A stretch of 64,000 nucleotides of DNA, from positions 496,001-560,000 of the forward strand of contig NC_021172.1 of assembly GCF_000230975.2 (NCBI RefSeq). Reading direction: 5' to 3'. The notes below the pieces were generated by a model that worked only from the letters and a program-made list of their open reading frames with translations, ran no database searches and was not told the DNA's origin. This document shows positions 1 to 8,852 of the stretch, piece by piece. The stretch comes from Hyphomicrobium denitrificans 1NES1. Lineage in GTDB: Bacteria; Pseudomonadota; Alphaproteobacteria; Rhizobiales; Hyphomicrobiaceae. The translations under genes were made by a program, and so were the position numbers. Position 1 is the stretch's first letter; each line of letters begins with the position of its first letter.

Positions 1-878
1 GTGCTGGCTTGTCGCCTTTCGCGATGATCCTCGCGGCGAGCTTCTGGACGCTCGTGTGGGGGCCTATCGGGCTCGTGCTCGCAGCGCCTTTGACGCTCGT
101 CGTGGTGGTTCTCGGACGATACATTCCCGATCTCGAATTCGTTTCGGTTTTGCTTGGAGACGAGCCGCCGCTCTCCGAGCAGCAGGAATTTTATCATCGC
201 CTGCTTTCCGGGGACGCCTATGCGGCCGTCGATCAGATTGATGAGGCCAAGGAGGCGTCATCTCCCGAAGCCGTCTTGGACAATCTTGTCTTTCCCGCGT
301 TGCATTTCGCGGTGATCGACCGGCGGCGCGGCCGTTTCGATGCGGAGGCGATGAAGGAGCTCGAAGAAGCGATAGGCGAAGTCGCCTCGGAGTGTCTGCC
401 GCAAGTGGGCGCAGATGGGGCTCCGGTTTTGATTATCCCCGTGCGCGGCATCTTCGATACCCTGGCGGCGCGCTTCGCCGTGGGTGCGATCAATGCGCAC
501 GTTCCCGATGCGGCAAGCGGTATTTTAAGCGCCTCCGGTTTGACGGCCTTATCGAGCATCGATCTTGGCCATGCTTCGGCGCCGAAGAAGCTTGTTTTTA
601 TTACGGTCGCTGGCGTCGCCGAGAAAGCTCTCACCTTCCTTGCCAAGAAGGGTGCCGAGAAATTTCCGGAATCCCAAATCTCGATCTTGGACTTGACCCG
701 GCCGGCAGGCAGCATCTCCGTAGCATCCCGCGGCAACAATAATCCGCAGGCGTTCAATCGGTTAACCGACCTGATGGCGTCCGTGGAGCCGAACGCTGTT
801 TCTACTGCCGCAACCTCAACGATCGGATCAGCATCGTCTGCGGCGGAGCGAGGCACGGCGCTCTCTGGAGGCTACTGA
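1..878 (+). CDS. AI-2E family transporter, C-terminal part (5' end outside window)
   Basis: The reading frame is open to the left edge, so only the last roughly 290 residues are seen. The first 45 residues (SPFAMILAASFWTLVWGPIG and the following hydrophobic stretch ending in a GRYIP motif) match the last transmembrane helices of the AI-2E/PerM permease family. A cytoplasmic extension of about 230 residues follows, ending in a Ser/Ala-rich tail. Proteins of this family export or exchange small molecules and ions; a substrate cannot be assigned here. The C-terminal extension is longer than in the minimal family but is common in alphaproteobacterial members. The stop is at 876-878 and a small membrane-protein gene follows after 77 bases. 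Confidence 0.8.
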   Translation, partial: AGLSPFAMILAASFWTLVWGPIGLVLAAPLTLVVVVLGRYIPDLEFVSVLLGDEPPLSEQQEFYHRLLSGDAYAAVDQIDEAKEASSPEAVLDNLVFPALHFAVIDRRRGRFDAEAMKELEEAIGEVASECLPQVGADGAPVLIIPVRGIFDTLAARFAVGAINAHVPDAASGILSASGLTALSSIDLGHASAPKKLVFITVAGVAEKALTFLAKKGAEKFPESQISILDLTRPAGSISVASRGNNNPQAFNRLTDLMASVEPNAVSTAATSTIGSASSAAERGTALSGGY

Positions 879-955
879 GTCCGGCCGGAACAAAGTCGGC
901 GGACACTGCGTTGGAATTCGCGATCGATTCCATCGCTCAATTGACGAGGTAAGCA

Positions 956-1246
956 ATGGCACGTCACGACACTCCGTCCGAAGGACGTGGAGCATCCGAT
1001 GATCTGGTGGAACGCGTTACGGATGCGGGAGCGCGTGCAGCAGACGCGATAGGGCGAGCCGCCACTCATGCCGAAGAGACTCGCGAAGAGCTTCTCGCAC
1101 AGGGTGCTGAACTCAGCGCCAACGTCCAGAAGGTCGGCAAGAATTTTTCCAGGGCGCTCGACAAGTCTATCGCCGATCAACCGATGACGACTTTGGGTCT
1201 TGCGGTTGCGGCGGGCTTTGTTCTTGGAGCCCTTTGGAAGGCCTAA
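956..1246 (+). CDS. DUF883/ElaB-like small membrane-anchored protein
   Basis: This 96-residue protein has an amphipathic, Ala/Glu-rich, probably helical first two thirds (residues about 15-70) and a single C-terminal hydrophobic segment starting at DQPMTTLGLAVAAGFVLGAL. That is the architecture of the DUF883/ElaB/YqjD family, whose members are inner-membrane tail-anchored proteins; some bind ribosomes in enterobacteria. No function is established for this protein. It opens a run of three small membrane-protein genes on the same strand with short spacers (16 and 21 bases), so co-transcription is likely. Confidence 0.6.
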   Translation: MARHDTPSEGRGASDDLVERVTDAGARAADAIGRAATHAEETREELLAQGAELSANVQKVGKNFSRALDKSIADQPMTTLGLAVAAGFVLGALWKA

Positions 1247-1262
1247 AGGCCAGGATACGTGC

Positions 1263-1757
1263 ATGTTTGCTGCCTTATTCAAGCGCGCTGAGCAAAGCGT
1301 CGATTCTGCCATAGGCGACCTTGGCAATCGGATCGCCATCACGATTCCATTTCTGGTGGCATTAGGATTCGCGGCCGCGAGTCTCACGATCTACGTCAAC
1401 AGGGTTTATGGGCCGGAGCTGGGTACTTTGATCGTTGCGGGAGCTTTCTGTGCTCTCGGCTTTGTCGTCGCGCTGGTTGTCAAAGCTCGCAGCCGGCAGG
1501 CCAATACTTCCGAAGCGACGTCGACGAACGAGACTGCGCCTGCGGAGGAGCAAGCCGCAACGACGGGAACGCAGTCGATTTTTGACGATGAAGCCGTGAT
1601 GGCGGTCGTATCGTCGGCCGCCCCGATCGTCATTCCGGCCATGGTCCGCACGGGCTTGAAGAACTGGCCGATCCTTCTGGCCGCCGCTGCGGGTTTGTAC
1701 GTCGCGAGCAGGCCGGAGCCGAATTCTGCCGGAACGCAACAAGATCCATCTTCATAA
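1263..1757 (+). CDS. Small membrane protein, holin-superfamily-III-like architecture
   Basis: The start was set at ATG 1263, which has AGGA about 8 bases upstream; an in-frame extension back to 1200 would overlap the preceding gene. The 164-residue product has two adjacent hydrophobic segments (residues about 25-45 and 55-75), then a Thr/Glu/Ala-rich linker, then a weak third hydrophobic segment near the C-terminus (WPILLAAAAGLYVASRPE). This arrangement resembles the putative actinobacterial Holin-X/phage holin family found with DUF883 proteins. I assign only a membrane protein of unknown function. It lies between two other small membrane-protein genes. Confidence 0.55.
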   Translation: MFAALFKRAEQSVDSAIGDLGNRIAITIPFLVALGFAAASLTIYVNRVYGPELGTLIVAGAFCALGFVVALVVKARSRQANTSEATSTNETAPAEEQAATTGTQSIFDDEAVMAVVSSAAPIVIPAMVRTGLKNWPILLAAAAGLYVASRPEPNSAGTQQDPSS

Positions 1758-1778
1758 TCATCTTGAGGTCGAGAACCG

Positions 1779-2159
1779 ATGCCGAACACCACTTCACCTG
1801 ATTTCGCGTCGACCGAGGATCGCGGCCAATATCCGGCGATCGACAACAACGGCGTGCGTCACGCCGCGCAAGAAGGCATGGACATTTTGAAAGACAATCC
1901 CATGCTGACGCTTGTGGCGGTCGGCGTGCTCGGATTTGCCATCGGAACGCTCGCAGGCCGATCGTCTATCAGGCGTCGCGGCTCGCTCGACGCGAATTTG
2001 GATTCGCTTCAGCAAGCGATTGAGGCAGCGCGTTCAGGCACCGCGGACACTGTCGGCAGTTGGACAAAGGCGTTCAGAGACGAGGGACTGCTACCGGATC
2101 AGATTCCGAACCGTGTAAAACAGCAGATCAAGCGGCTGCTTGCGTCCGTTCCGCATTGA
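1779..2159 (+). CDS. Small membrane protein, unknown function
   Basis: A 126-residue protein preceded by GAGG. A soluble N-terminal third is followed by one glycine-rich transmembrane helix (residues about 43-60, LTLVAVGVLGFAIGTLAG) and a charged C-terminal half likely to be helical. The segment DNPMLTLVAVGVLGFAIGTL is similar in style to the tail of the product encoded at 956-1246, so the two may be distant paralogues. I do not recognise a named family with certainty. It is the last of the three-gene run. Confidence 0.55.
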   Translation: MPNTTSPDFASTEDRGQYPAIDNNGVRHAAQEGMDILKDNPMLTLVAVGVLGFAIGTLAGRSSIRRRGSLDANLDSLQQAIEAARSGTADTVGSWTKAFRDEGLLPDQIPNRVKQQIKRLLASVPH

Positions 2160-2185
2160 ATGGCTGCGCTTGTGCAGTGCATATC

Positions 2186-2515
2186 TCAGCGGACGAACAG
2201 GATCGTCAGTAGGAGCGACGAGTCTTCTATACCCTTAACTGTGTGACGCTGGCCGCCCTCAAGGTAAGCCCATTGCCCAGCGGAAAGCTCGATGGTTTCG
2301 CGGTCGAGCTGGAGCGCGGCGCGTCCTTCAAGGCAGTGCAGCGTTATCTCGCCTGGGACGTCATGCGCCGGAATTTCCTTTCCCGCGGGGACTACGAGGC
2401 GGATTGCTTCGAACGAATTCGATTTTGCGAGCGCGCTCGTCTTCGTATCGCAGAGCTTGCTTCCGAGCGGCGCGAGGTCTGCAACTTCTCCCGGTTTTAC
2501 GTGATGTAATGCCAT
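2186..2515 (-). CDS. Cupin-domain protein
   Basis: I placed the start at ATG 2515, giving 109 residues; longer in-frame extensions add Arg/Ser-rich sequence unlike a cupin. Residues about 35-105 form a single conserved beta-barrel cupin: the motif PAHDVPGEITLHCLEGRAAL is followed by GQWAYLEGGQRHTVKGIED. The metal ligands expected in cupin motif 1 (His, Glu) and motif 2 (His) are present. Small stand-alone cupins of this kind are of uncertain role. It precedes an SPW-repeat membrane protein gene on the minus strand in the opposite order (SPW gene upstream, gap 25 bases), so the two may form one transcript. Confidence 0.7.
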   Translation of the reverse strand: MALHHVKPGEVADLAPLGSKLCDTKTSALAKSNSFEAIRLVVPAGKEIPAHDVPGEITLHCLEGRAALQLDRETIELSAGQWAYLEGGQRHTVKGIEDSSLLLTILFVR

Positions 2516-2540
2516 GCGGTATCCTCCTAGCTGGCGTCGC

Positions 2541-2900
2541 TTAACCGACATCCTTATTGTTCCGGCGCAGTTCCAAAATGCTAAGAGCTGCAACCGCGAT
2601 GCCCGCGACGATATGGAGGATGCGTAGAGTGCCGCTCGCCGCATAGCTGAATATGAATGGCGACGCAGCCACCCAGACACCAAAAATCAATTGGCAGACT
2701 TCGATCCAGCGGCGAAAGTTTACGAGATCGGCTTCGGCAAGGACCATCACGATAAGTCCGGCGATTGCCGCATTTGCGACTGCGGGAGAATTTGCGACCT
2801 CCTCGACGATCCAAGGTGCCAAGGCGATCAGGATCCCAAGGAAAATGCCGAACCAGTCATCCCAACCGCGGCGCGTGCTTCTTAGGTTCCACTCGGCCAT
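2541..2900 (-). CDS. SPW repeat membrane protein
   Basis: The 119-residue protein has four hydrophobic helices and two copies of the SPW-repeat signature: APWIVEE near residue 28 and ASPFIFSYAAS near residue 80 (the Trp is replaced by Phe in the second). It begins with MAEWNLRSTRRGWDDWFGI, typical of this family of short integral membrane proteins. Function is unknown in general. It is upstream of the cupin gene on the same strand. Confidence 0.75.
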   Translation of the reverse strand: MAEWNLRSTRRGWDDWFGIFLGILIALAPWIVEEVANSPAVANAAIAGLIVMVLAEADLVNFRRWIEVCQLIFGVWVAASPFIFSYAASGTLRILHIVAGIAVAALSILELRRNNKDVG

Positions 2901-3073
2901 TCTCTCACGACTCCCTCGGTTTGACGTCGGATGGCGTCTCGAACTTATAGACCTTATTCTCCTAAGTTTATACCGGGGGCAGCGTGTTTGGGTTCACCTC
3001 ATACGTGCGCGAAAGCTAGCGCGAACGCAGGCGTCACGAATTGAGGCGCAGCGATGGAAGCGATTGGGTAGAG

Positions 3074-3847
3074 TTACTTCTCGACGAATGCTTTCTCGAC
3101 GACGAAGTCTCCCGGCTCGCCGGAGTTACCTTCCTTGAAGCCCCGCTCGGTGCAGAACGTCTTGAGCTCGCTCAGCATCGAGGGGCTGCCGCAAAGCATG
3201 ACGCGATCATGTTTATTGGAGAGGGTGGGAAGGTTTATCTCGGCGAAGAACTCCGGCGATTTCATCAAGTCCGTAATGCGGCCGCGGTTCTTGAACGGTT
3301 CGCGCGTGACGGTTGGAAAATAAATGAGCTTCGAGCGGATGGCGTCTCCAATGTACTCGTCCGTCGGAAGCTCGCGCATGATCCTGTCACCGTAGGCGAG
3401 CTCGGAGACGATCCGGCAGCCGTGAACGAGCACGACCTTTTCAAAGCGTTCGTAGGTTTCCGGGTCGCGAATGATGCTCATGAACGGTGCGAGGCCGGTT
3501 CCGGTACCCAGGAGATAGAGGTTTCGGCCGGGCTTCAGGTTGGCGATGATCAAAGTGCCGGTCGGCTTCCGCCCGACGAGAATCCGATCACCTTCTTTGA
3601 TGTGCTGCAGACGTGAGGTCAGCGCGCCGTCCGGAACCTTGATGCTCAGAAATTCCAGGTAATCGTCGTAGCTGGCACTCACGACGCTATAGGCGCGCGT
3701 CAGCGGCCGTCCCTCAATTTCAAGGCCCATCATGACAAACTGGCCGCTGTCAAAGCGGAGGCTGGGGCTTCGTGTCGCCGTGAAGCTAAAGAGAGTGTCG
3801 GTCCAGTGCTTGACCGAAAGGACTGCTTCGCTTGTGAATGGTGTCAT
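3074..3847 (-). CDS. fpr: Ferredoxin--NADP+ reductase
   Basis: The start at ATG 3847 gives 257 residues, the usual length of bacterial subclass I FPR. Visible motifs are the FAD-binding RAYSVVSA segment (residues about 50-57), the pyrophosphate-binding GRKPTGTL, the NADP-binding LLGTGTGLAPFMSIIRDPET region, and the C-terminal CGSPSM motif followed by the family-typical end FVVEKAFVEK. It moves electrons between NADPH and ferredoxin or flavodoxin in the cytoplasm and is often part of oxidative-stress defence. A G-rich run lies directly against the ATG, so ribosome spacing is unusual and an in-frame GTG a few codons upstream cannot be excluded. Confidence 0.92.
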   Translation of the reverse strand: MTPFTSEAVLSVKHWTDTLFSFTATRSPSLRFDSGQFVMMGLEIEGRPLTRAYSVVSASYDDYLEFLSIKVPDGALTSRLQHIKEGDRILVGRKPTGTLIIANLKPGRNLYLLGTGTGLAPFMSIIRDPETYERFEKVVLVHGCRIVSELAYGDRIMRELPTDEYIGDAIRSKLIYFPTVTREPFKNRGRITDLMKSPEFFAEINLPTLSNKHDRVMLCGSPSMLSELKTFCTERGFKEGNSGEPGDFVVEKAFVEK

Positions 3848-4011
3848 TCCCCCCACCCATCTGAATAATGGTGCGCCGCTCCGGGCCAGCTGTATGACTG
3901 CAGGCGCGCAAATTCGCTGATTTCCCCTGATATATAAAGAAGAAAGACGCGTTATACGCTGATGCAAATCAACGCGGACTGGGCGATCACCGGGTATGCT
4001 TGGTTACTTTA

Positions 4012-5184
4012 TTAGAATTCTTCAAAAAGGGCAGCCAGGGCTTTTGCGCCTTGTAGCTGGGCCTCGGAGTCCATTTTCGCATTCGTGGCAGCGATGAGTT
4101 TCGCGACGGTATTGTTGACGCCAGCGACCGGATTGCGCTCGTAGCCGCCCCGTTGAAAGAAGTTCGACGTCGGAATCTTATCGCGCAGGTCTTTCGACAT
4201 CAGAACCATTTCGAAGCCGTTGCCGTCACCGGTCAAATTCATCATCTCGAGTTCGGCTGCCGATAGCGGTGCGTCGAAGTCGTAGCGCTTGGCAAATTCG
4301 ACCGAGGTCAGCAGCTTTCTCACCTGAAGCAGCGGACCAATATCTACGTCGAGGTTGAGGGCGTGGATGCCTATGCCTTTCGGCGTGTCGGCGAGGCGGG
4401 CGTGGGCGTTCCAGCGATCGGGGACGCTTCGGCTGAATGCGATCATTTTCTTCAAGGTGTCGATCTTGCTCAGTAGCGCATCCTTGCGGACGCCATTTGC
4501 GGCGTTGGCCTTCCTTCTGAGAGCCGAGACAAATTCATCCCCGGCTTCCGCAAGAAGCTCGACGCTGTTGGTGCCGAGCAACTGATTGTATCCGAGAGCC
4601 GTCGAAACGGCGCGCGCGCCAGGCACATCATATTCCAGTCCCGCCTGCACATCATAAGTGCCGTCGCCGCCGGACTCGAACGCATAAATTCTGACGCACT
4701 GTTCGGCGGTCAGACCTGCGGCGCGTGCCGCCGCCGCATAGGCGCGCTTATAATCGTTCTCGGTCGCCGGTGTGTCCGGAACGAAATCGAACTGCGCCTT
4801 GGCTTCTCTCAAAAAGTCGGCGACGACGGGAACGGCTTTTTCGGCCGATGTTGCGCCTTCGGGGTTCTCTGGCTTCGGAGGGCCGGAATAGACGGGCGGC
4901 TGTTTCAGTACGTAGTCATTTGCAGCGATGTTCTGGAACGAATGTCTCGCGCGTCGCCTCGACCGTTTCTCCGTGATCGATTTCCAGTAAGGACCGGCGA
5001 GATCCTCGTAGGCCGCAAGCGCTTTTGCGTATTCGGCGAGCTTTTCGCGGTAAAGCGTTTGCTGTTTTGTGAGGTCTCTGTATGCGGCATGGGCTGTGGG
5101 AGTGTTGAACCAAGTCGCGATTGCCAGCATGGCACACGCAAGCGTCACTGCGCTCGCATTACGTTTTTCAGAAAGTAAGTCCAA
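4012..5184 (-). CDS. Secreted protein, possible lytic-transglycosylase-like fold
   Basis: A 390-residue product with an N-terminal signal peptide (hydrophobic core TLACAMLAIATWF followed by AHA). After a charged, helical linker of about 100 residues comes a segment reading YAFESGGDGTYDVQAGLEYD then ALGYNQLLG. The Glu in FESGG and the later GYNQL resemble the catalytic Glu and the Gly-x-x-Gln-like motif of SLT-type transglycosylases. This is only a resemblance; a peptidoglycan-active role is an inference. It is a single gene, followed by a long spacer on its upstream side. Confidence 0.5.
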   Translation of the reverse strand: MDLLSEKRNASAVTLACAMLAIATWFNTPTAHAAYRDLTKQQTLYREKLAEYAKALAAYEDLAGPYWKSITEKRSRRRARHSFQNIAANDYVLKQPPVYSGPPKPENPEGATSAEKAVPVVADFLREAKAQFDFVPDTPATENDYKRAYAAAARAAGLTAEQCVRIYAFESGGDGTYDVQAGLEYDVPGARAVSTALGYNQLLGTNSVELLAEAGDEFVSALRRKANAANGVRKDALLSKIDTLKKMIAFSRSVPDRWNAHARLADTPKGIGIHALNLDVDIGPLLQVRKLLTSVEFAKRYDFDAPLSAAELEMMNLTGDGNGFEMVLMSKDLRDKIPTSNFFQRGGYERNPVAGVNNTVAKLIAATNAKMDSEAQLQGAKALAALFEEF

Positions 5185-5857
5185 GGGATTTCCGCTCGCG
5201 AATGGTGGCCCGAACCTGCTTTGCGGATGCTAACTCCATTTGGCGGCTGCGTCTCGGCGGCTTGCGCTCTTGCGACCGTCTCAGTTGCACGAAAGCTTTA
5301 CATCGGGTTGCCCGGCGTTCGGCAGATAGCTCGTTGCGCACATTGCTCTTCGATGATTGCAAGTCGATGAGTGCAAGCGAGGCGCATTACGCGCCTCGCC
5401 ACGGCGCTGGCGACGCTGCAGGACACACGCCAGCACCACCTGCGACTGGCAAGTAGATATGCCTGTCGCAGTTTTCGAATCCGAATTGTGGTTGAGACGT
5501 TTTCCCGCCCGACGCAGCCGACGCGTGCTGTCAGACCGGCGAATCTAATTTCGCATGGTTGACATTCCGTCAACGGACGATCTGCGTCTGTGCTCGGGAC
5601 GCGTTGCGCTTCCGGGATCTCGCTTCCGAAAATCTGCTGCAAATAAATGAGTGCTTCGCGGCCTTCTGACGACCGTGTATCCAAACTCTATCTTGCGGGA
5701 CGGCGACGGGTGCATGCGCATGTTGGCTCGCGCCCTGGTGTGCCTCAGAATAAAAATTCAAATTCTTCCTGAGAAAAAAATATTCTTACTAGTTGACGCA
5801 GGCCTTAAAGTCGCATAAGCCGATGTGCAGCATTCTCAACTAAAAAGGCAGGCCGTC
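5185..5857. other. Intergenic region upstream of mgsA
   Basis: About 670 bases without a convincing gene. Several short open frames exist on both strands but lack good start signals and recognisable products. It contains a perfect hairpin at 5377-5399 and becomes AT-rich at about 5745-5815, the likely promoter zone for mgsABC. A TTGACG hexamer near 5793 could be a -35 element, but no good -10 follows at 17 bases, so I do not call a promoter. A Shine-Dalgarno-like AAGGCAGG lies just upstream of the mgsA ATG. Confidence 0.5.
5377..5399. repeat. Perfect GC-rich inverted repeat
   Basis: GCGAGGCGC at 5377-5385 and GCGCCTCGC at 5391-5399 form a nine-base-pair stem with a five-base ATTAC loop. No U-tract follows on either strand, so it is not a standard intrinsic terminator. 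Confidence 0.6.
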
Positions 5858-6751
5858 ATGTGCGGAATTGTTGGTCTTTTTCTTAAAAATCAGGCACTTG
5901 AACCAAAACTCGGGACCATGGTCTCCGGGATGCTGGGGACGATGTGCGAGCGTGGTCCGGACTCCGCTGGGTTCGCGGTTTACGGCACCCCGAGCAAAGG
6001 CAAAAGCAAAATCACAATCCAGTCGGCTGAGCCCGATGCGTTCAAGGGGCTTACCGAGCGGATCAAGAAAGAAGTCGGCGTCTCTTCGGACCTCACTTTG
6101 AAGTCCAGCCATGCCGTCCTGACGCTGCCGTCGGACAAGGCGGACGCGGTCGTGACCTGGCTCCGGGCCAACGTCCCGAACATCCGGATCATGGGCATGG
6201 GCGAGTCAATCGAGATCTACAAGGAAGTCGGGTATCCGACAGACGTCGCCAAGCGCTTCGAACTCGTGAAGATGTCCGGCAGCCACGCCATCGGCCACAC
6301 GCGCATGGCGACCGAGTCCGCAGTGACGACCCTCGGCGCGCACCCGTTCTCGACCGGACCCGACCAGTGCCTCGTTCACAATGGGTCGCTTTCCAACCAC
6401 GCCAGCCTCCGGCGCGAACTCGCGCACGATGGCATCCGCTTCGAGACCGAGAACGACACCGAAGTCGCCGCGGCCTACATCACCTGGCGCATGAAGCAGG
6501 GTCTCAATCTCGCGGATGCTCTCCGCGGTACGCTTGATGACCTCGACGGCTTCTTCAATTTCGTTGTCGGCACGAAGAACGGCTTTGGTGTTGTGCGGGA
6601 TCCTATCGCTTGCAAACCGGCCGTCATGGCCGAAACCGACGACTACGTTGCGTTCGGATCGGAATATCGGGCATTGGTTGATCTTCCCGATATCGACAAG
6701 GCGCATGTATGGGAGCCGGAGCCCGCAACCGTTTATTTCTGGGAACGCTAA
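5858..6751 (+). CDS. mgsA: N-methylglutamate synthase subunit A (class II glutamine amidotransferase domain)
   Basis: The start at ATG 5858 puts the catalytic cysteine at residue 2 (MCGIVGLF), as required for Ntn-type glutamine amidotransferases; an upstream in-frame ATG at 5825 would bury it. The 297-residue product has the class II amidotransferase signatures RGPDSAGF, GHTRMATES, HNGSLSNH and ENDTEV. Together with mgsB and mgsC it is equivalent to a split glutamate synthase large subunit. In methylotrophs this three-subunit enzyme forms N-methylglutamate from methylamine-derived substrate. Placement directly before mgsB, mgsC and gmaS separates it from ordinary GltB/purF-like paralogues. 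Confidence 0.92.
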   Translation: MCGIVGLFLKNQALEPKLGTMVSGMLGTMCERGPDSAGFAVYGTPSKGKSKITIQSAEPDAFKGLTERIKKEVGVSSDLTLKSSHAVLTLPSDKADAVVTWLRANVPNIRIMGMGESIEIYKEVGYPTDVAKRFELVKMSGSHAIGHTRMATESAVTTLGAHPFSTGPDQCLVHNGSLSNHASLRRELAHDGIRFETENDTEVAAAYITWRMKQGLNLADALRGTLDDLDGFFNFVVGTKNGFGVVRDPIACKPAVMAETDDYVAFGSEYRALVDLPDIDKAHVWEPEPATVYFWER

Positions 6752-6772
6752 CGTCAGCTAGGGTGCCGACAC

Positions 6773-7459
6773 ATGAGAACGATCGATCTTTCGAAGAGTT
6801 CGTTGCGCGAGCTCAATGAAGACCTTCACCGACAGGACTCGGGAGCGAATGAGGCGTCCTGGGAAGTTTTAAATCCGCGCGGCGCGCACGCCATTGCGGT
6901 CGGCGTCGACGCGCCGATCTCCGTCGATGTAAAGGGTAGCGTCGGCTACTACTGCGCCGGCATGAACAAACAGGCGGCGATTACGGTTCACGGTTCTGCC
7001 GGTCCGGGCGTTGCTGAAAACATGATGTCGGGCAAGGTCATCATTAAGGGCGATGCCAGTCAGTATGCCGGAGCCACTGGTCGTGGCGGAATGCTCGTCA
7101 TCGAAGGCAACGCCTCGTCGCGCTGCGGCATCTCGATGAAGGGTATCGACATCGTGGTCAACGGCAACATCGGCCATATGTCGGCGTTCATGGCACAGTC
7201 GGGCCATCTCGTCGTGTGCGGAGATGCAGGCGATGCGCTCGGTGACTCGATCTACGAAGCCAAGCTCTTCGTGCGCGGCAAGGTGAAGAGCCTCGGCGCC
7301 GACTGCATCGAGAAAGAAATGCGTCCCGAGCATCACGAAACGCTGACCAAGCTCCTCAAGGACGCTGGACTTTCTAACGTCAAATCGAGCGAGTTCAAGC
7401 GCTATGGCTCGGCCCGCAAGCTCTACAACTTCAACATCGACAACGCGGACGCATACTGA
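6773..7459 (+). CDS. mgsB: N-methylglutamate synthase subunit B (GXGXG domain)
   Basis: A 228-residue protein matching the C-terminal GXGXG beta-helix domain of glutamate synthase. Repeating glycine-rich turns are seen (GSAGPGVAENMMSG, GATGRGGMLVIEGNAS, GNIGHMSAFMAQSGHL). In split synthases this domain is structural and joins the amidotransferase to the FMN synthase domain. It starts 21 bases after mgsA and its stop overlaps the mgsC start by one base (TGATG at 7457-7461), so translational coupling is likely. Confidence 0.9.
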   Translation: MRTIDLSKSSLRELNEDLHRQDSGANEASWEVLNPRGAHAIAVGVDAPISVDVKGSVGYYCAGMNKQAAITVHGSAGPGVAENMMSGKVIIKGDASQYAGATGRGGMLVIEGNASSRCGISMKGIDIVVNGNIGHMSAFMAQSGHLVVCGDAGDALGDSIYEAKLFVRGKVKSLGADCIEKEMRPEHHETLTKLLKDAGLSNVKSSEFKRYGSARKLYNFNIDNADAY

Positions 7460-8796
7460 TGACGTACCATAACCCACAGACCACGCCGCGGAAATCCTGG
7501 ACATTCGACGATTATACGTTGTCGGAAATCCGGCGTGCGGCAACAACCGGCATCTACGATATCCGTGGTGGCGGAACCAAGCGGCATTTGCCGCACTTTG
7601 ACGATCTTTTGTTCCTCGGTGCCTCGATTTCGCGTTATCCGCTTGAGGGGTATCGCGAGAAATGCTCGACTACGGTTACGCTCGGAACGAGGTTCGCGAA
7701 GAAGCCGATCGAACTCAAGATTCCGGTTACGATCGCAGGCATGAGCTTTGGCGCTCTTTCGGCCAATGCCAAGGAGGCACTAGGGCGCGGCGCGACCATC
7801 GCCGGCACGTCGACGACGACGGGTGACGGCGGCATGACGCCGGAAGAGCGCGGGCAATCGAAGACGCTCGTCTATCAATACCTGCCGTCACGCTACGGCA
7901 TGAACCCCGACGATCTTCGCAAGGCCGATGCGATCGAAGTCGTTGTCGGCCAGGGTGCGAAGCCCGGCGGTGGCGGCATGCTGCTCGGTCAAAAAATTTC
8001 CGATCGTGTTGCGGAAATGCGAAATCTTCCGAAAGGTATCGACCAGCGGTCGGCCTGCCGCCATCCCGACTGGACAGGACCCGACGATCTCGAAATCAAA
8101 ATCATCGAGCTGCGCGAAATTACCGACTGGGAGAAACCGATCTATGTGAAGATTGGTGGCACGCGGCCCTATTACGACACGGCTCTCGCAGTCAAAGCAG
8201 GTGCCGACGTCATCGTTCTCGACGGTATGCAGGGCGGTACGGCCGCAACGCAGGAAATCTTTATCGAACACGTTGGCCTGCCGATACTTGCATGCATTCG
8301 TCCGGCCGTTCAGGCGCTGCAGGATCTCGGTATGCATCGCAAGGTTCAGCTCATCGTTTCGGGCGGAATCAGGAACGGCGCCGATGCGGCCAAGGCGTTG
8401 GCTCTCGGGGCGGACGCGGTTTCGATCGGTGCCGCTGCTCTGGTGGCTCTTGGCGATAACGATCCCTCGCTTAATGCCGAATATGCGAAGCTCGGTACGG
8501 AAGCTGGTTGCTATGATGACTGGCATGAAGGCAAGGATCCCGCAGGCATCACCACGCAAGATCCAGATCTAGCCAAGCATCTCGATCCGGTTCTCGCCGG
8601 GCGGCGTCTCGCCAACTTCCTCAAGGTGATGACGCTCGAGATTCAGACGGTGGCTCGCGCCGCCGGCCATAATAACGTTCATAACCTGGAGCCGGAGGAT
8701 CTCTGCGCTCTTACGATGGAAGCGGCGGCGATGGCGCGTGTACCTCTCGCCGGCACAGCTTGGATTCCTGGAGTGAATGGTTCGGGCGGCTTGTAA
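7459..8796 (+). CDS. mgsC: N-methylglutamate synthase subunit C (FMN/FeS glutamate-synthase domain)
   Basis: The 445-residue protein matches the FMN-binding synthase domain of glutamate synthase: SFGALSANAKEALGRGA, GDGGMTPEERGQ, the substrate/FMN region GQGAKPGGGGML, KIGGTRPYYDTALAVKAGAD, DGMQGGTAATQ, and VSGGIRNGADAAKALALGAD for FMN phosphate binding. It would catalyse the reductive transfer step in N-methylglutamate formation. It overlaps mgsB by one base. A hairpin sits across its stop codon before gmaS. Confidence 0.92.
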   Translation: MTYHNPQTTPRKSWTFDDYTLSEIRRAATTGIYDIRGGGTKRHLPHFDDLLFLGASISRYPLEGYREKCSTTVTLGTRFAKKPIELKIPVTIAGMSFGALSANAKEALGRGATIAGTSTTTGDGGMTPEERGQSKTLVYQYLPSRYGMNPDDLRKADAIEVVVGQGAKPGGGGMLLGQKISDRVAEMRNLPKGIDQRSACRHPDWTGPDDLEIKIIELREITDWEKPIYVKIGGTRPYYDTALAVKAGADVIVLDGMQGGTAATQEIFIEHVGLPILACIRPAVQALQDLGMHRKVQLIVSGGIRNGADAAKALALGADAVSIGAAALVALGDNDPSLNAEYAKLGTEAGCYDDWHEGKDPAGITTQDPDLAKHLDPVLAGRRLANFLKVMTLEIQTVARAAGHNNVHNLEPEDLCALTMEAAAMARVPLAGTAWIPGVNGSGGL

Positions 8797-8803
8797 GCCG
8801 CCC
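8784..8803 (+). repeat. Hairpin across the mgsC stop codon
   Basis: GGGCGGCTT (8784-8792) pairs with AAGCCGCCC (8795-8803); the mgsC TAA lies inside the structure. It is followed by ATTCTATTTT, a weak U-rich tail. It may act as a partial terminator or as a transcript 3'-end stabiliser between mgsABC and gmaS. Confidence 0.6.
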
Positions 8804-8852
8804 ATTCTATTTTCAAATAAGCAGAAACGAACAAAAATCACGGGAGTGATAA

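Noticed and set aside
5298..5684. A 128-residue minus-strand frame in the region upstream of mgsA
   Set aside because: No ribosome-binding site or homologous pattern; composition is not protein-like.
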